Shown one piece after another: positions 56,057 through 64,000 of a stretch of DNA of 64,000 nucleotides (position 1 is the first letter of the stretch; the number at the start of each line of letters is the position of its first letter). The stretch is from positions 1,984,826 through 2,048,825 of the forward strand of contig OZ038327.1 of the NCBI GenBank assembly GCA_964035795.1, in the 5' to 3' direction. This DNA is from Pterobdella sp. o SKG-2022 (Eukaryota; Annelida; Clitellata; Hirudinida; Piscicolidae). The notes beneath the pieces were generated by a model that was not told where the DNA came from, did not search any database, and was given only the letters and a program-made list of their open reading frames with translations. Position numbers and translations under genes: made by a program.

Positions 56057-57153
56057 TTTTTCGCAAATTGAATTGTTCAATGTTAAGAGTTAAACGAAGT
56101 TAATATTCTGAATTTTTTTTCGTTTAACATCCAAAATAACATTTAAAAACATGAATACTTAAAAAATTTTTTTTAATCAAAAAATTTCAATTTTCATTTA
56201 AGTGAGATATCCGATAGGTGTGACATTTCACCCGCATGAATTAAAATTTCATATTTAAAAAATTTTTGAATTTTTCTTCAATTTTTCAAACTAATATAAG
56301 TTTTATTTTTATTTTCTAATTGAAAATCATTCAACGAGTATAGTTATTAACAACCAGAAGCTTAACTCAAAATCTCAAAAATAATCATTTGAACAATTCA
56401 TCACAGAAATTAACTCAACTGTAAAATTTGTCTTTGATTGTGTGTTTAAGCGTAATGCTATGTAGCATTGGATGTATGTGTGAATAGATTTTTGTTTGCA
56501 TGTTTGTGTGTGTGTTTGTCTGTGCTCAACTCTGTATTTGAGTGAATGTTTTTGGAATATTTATAAACTGGATATCAGACAAAAATACTTGGAAATTCAA
56601 AACATTATCTGGAACATAATTGGTCCAAGGCACAAAATCATCAAAAATTCTAAAAATAAACTGATTATTTTTAGATTAATAAACTAAAAATAACCTTCAC
56701 GGTTCAGAGAATTGCATAAGAATGATATAATATTCGATGTTTAATATTTAAAATGATAAATAATCTATAAATAAACAAATCAAATATTAGTTTTTTGACC
56801 CTTCATTAATTTTTAAAAAACTGGACAATTTTGAGCAATTGAAGCGACGAAGAATACAAAAAAAAAAGAATAATAATAATAGAATTAAAAAATGAAATGA
56901 AAAAACACTTGATATTGATTTTTAATGTGAAAAACTAGACAGAAACAATCGAAAGCAGACTGCAAATAGCAATAACAAGAATAATAAAAATAAAAACAGT
57001 AACATGAATAATAAAAATAAAAACAGTAACAAGAATAATAAAAATAGACAGTAATAAATAGTTAAAAAATTAAAAAAAATTAAAAAATTAAAAAAAAATA
57101 GGAATAACTAAAAAAAATTATTATTATTTTTAAACAACAAAAATAACAATTAT
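56057..57153. other. Intergenic between EMC8/9 and the EVI5-like gene
   Basis: AT-rich, with AATAATAAAAATAAAAACAG repeats at about 56975-57055. It should hold the EMC8/9 promoter and the 3' UTR of the EVI5-like gene. Nothing further is seen. Confidence 0.5.

Positions 57154-64000
<6,847 letters not shown>

Overview
This is nuclear DNA from an animal. It is AT-rich, crowded with (ATT)n, (GATA)n and (CA)n simple repeats, and carries spliced genes with mostly short introns (about 60 to 1,500 bp; one DLG intron is about 3.8 kb). No single long ORF is a whole gene. The genes were rebuilt by joining conserved exon blocks at GT/AG sites, and every junction listed keeps frame by hand count. A vesicular amino-acid transporter, a DLG-type MAGUK and a KLHL20 orthologue point to a metazoan. 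The compactness and tRNA-derived SINEs would suit a marine invertebrate (a tunicate is one possibility), but the species cannot be fixed from this sequence. Two runs of exactly 200 N are assembly gaps.

Layout. 1-3816: AT-rich flank with no gene seen. 3817-7379 (-): VIAAT/SLC32-like vesicular transporter, 4 exons. 8061-10098 (-): SLC52A-type riboflavin transporter, 3 exons, with a SINE in its second intron. 12767-19569 (-): complete KLHL20 orthologue in 13 coding exons. 21735-37499 (+): DLG-family MAGUK (L27, Gln/Asn-rich exon, PDZ1, PDZ2 mostly lost in a gap, PDZ3, SH3, HOOK/I3, guanylate kinase). 37500-47153: about 9.6 kb of simple repeats with two SINEs and a gap. 47154-50480 (+): ZIP-family (SLC39A1-3-like) metal transporter with unusual metal-site residues. 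52907-56056 (-): EMC8/EMC9 orthologue, 5 exons, with a SINE and a dead LINE fragment in its introns. 57154 to beyond 64000 (-): the coiled-coil C-terminal half of an EVI5-like RabGAP; its TBC domain should lie beyond the right edge.

These are independent housekeeping and neuronal genes, not an operon or a cluster acting together. KLHL20 and DLG stand head to head across 2.2 kb; ZIP and EMC8/9 converge tail to tail. I found no obviously new biological system. The most interesting signals are: a ZIP transporter lacking the usual TM4 His and Glu; an EVI5-like intron that is essentially one (TCTA)n microsatellite supplying its own 3' splice site; a 59-nt intron built as an (AAT)n/(ATT)n hairpin; a SINE family with a tRNA-Ile(AAT)-like head; and homopolymeric Asn/Gln inserts in loops of several otherwise conserved proteins.
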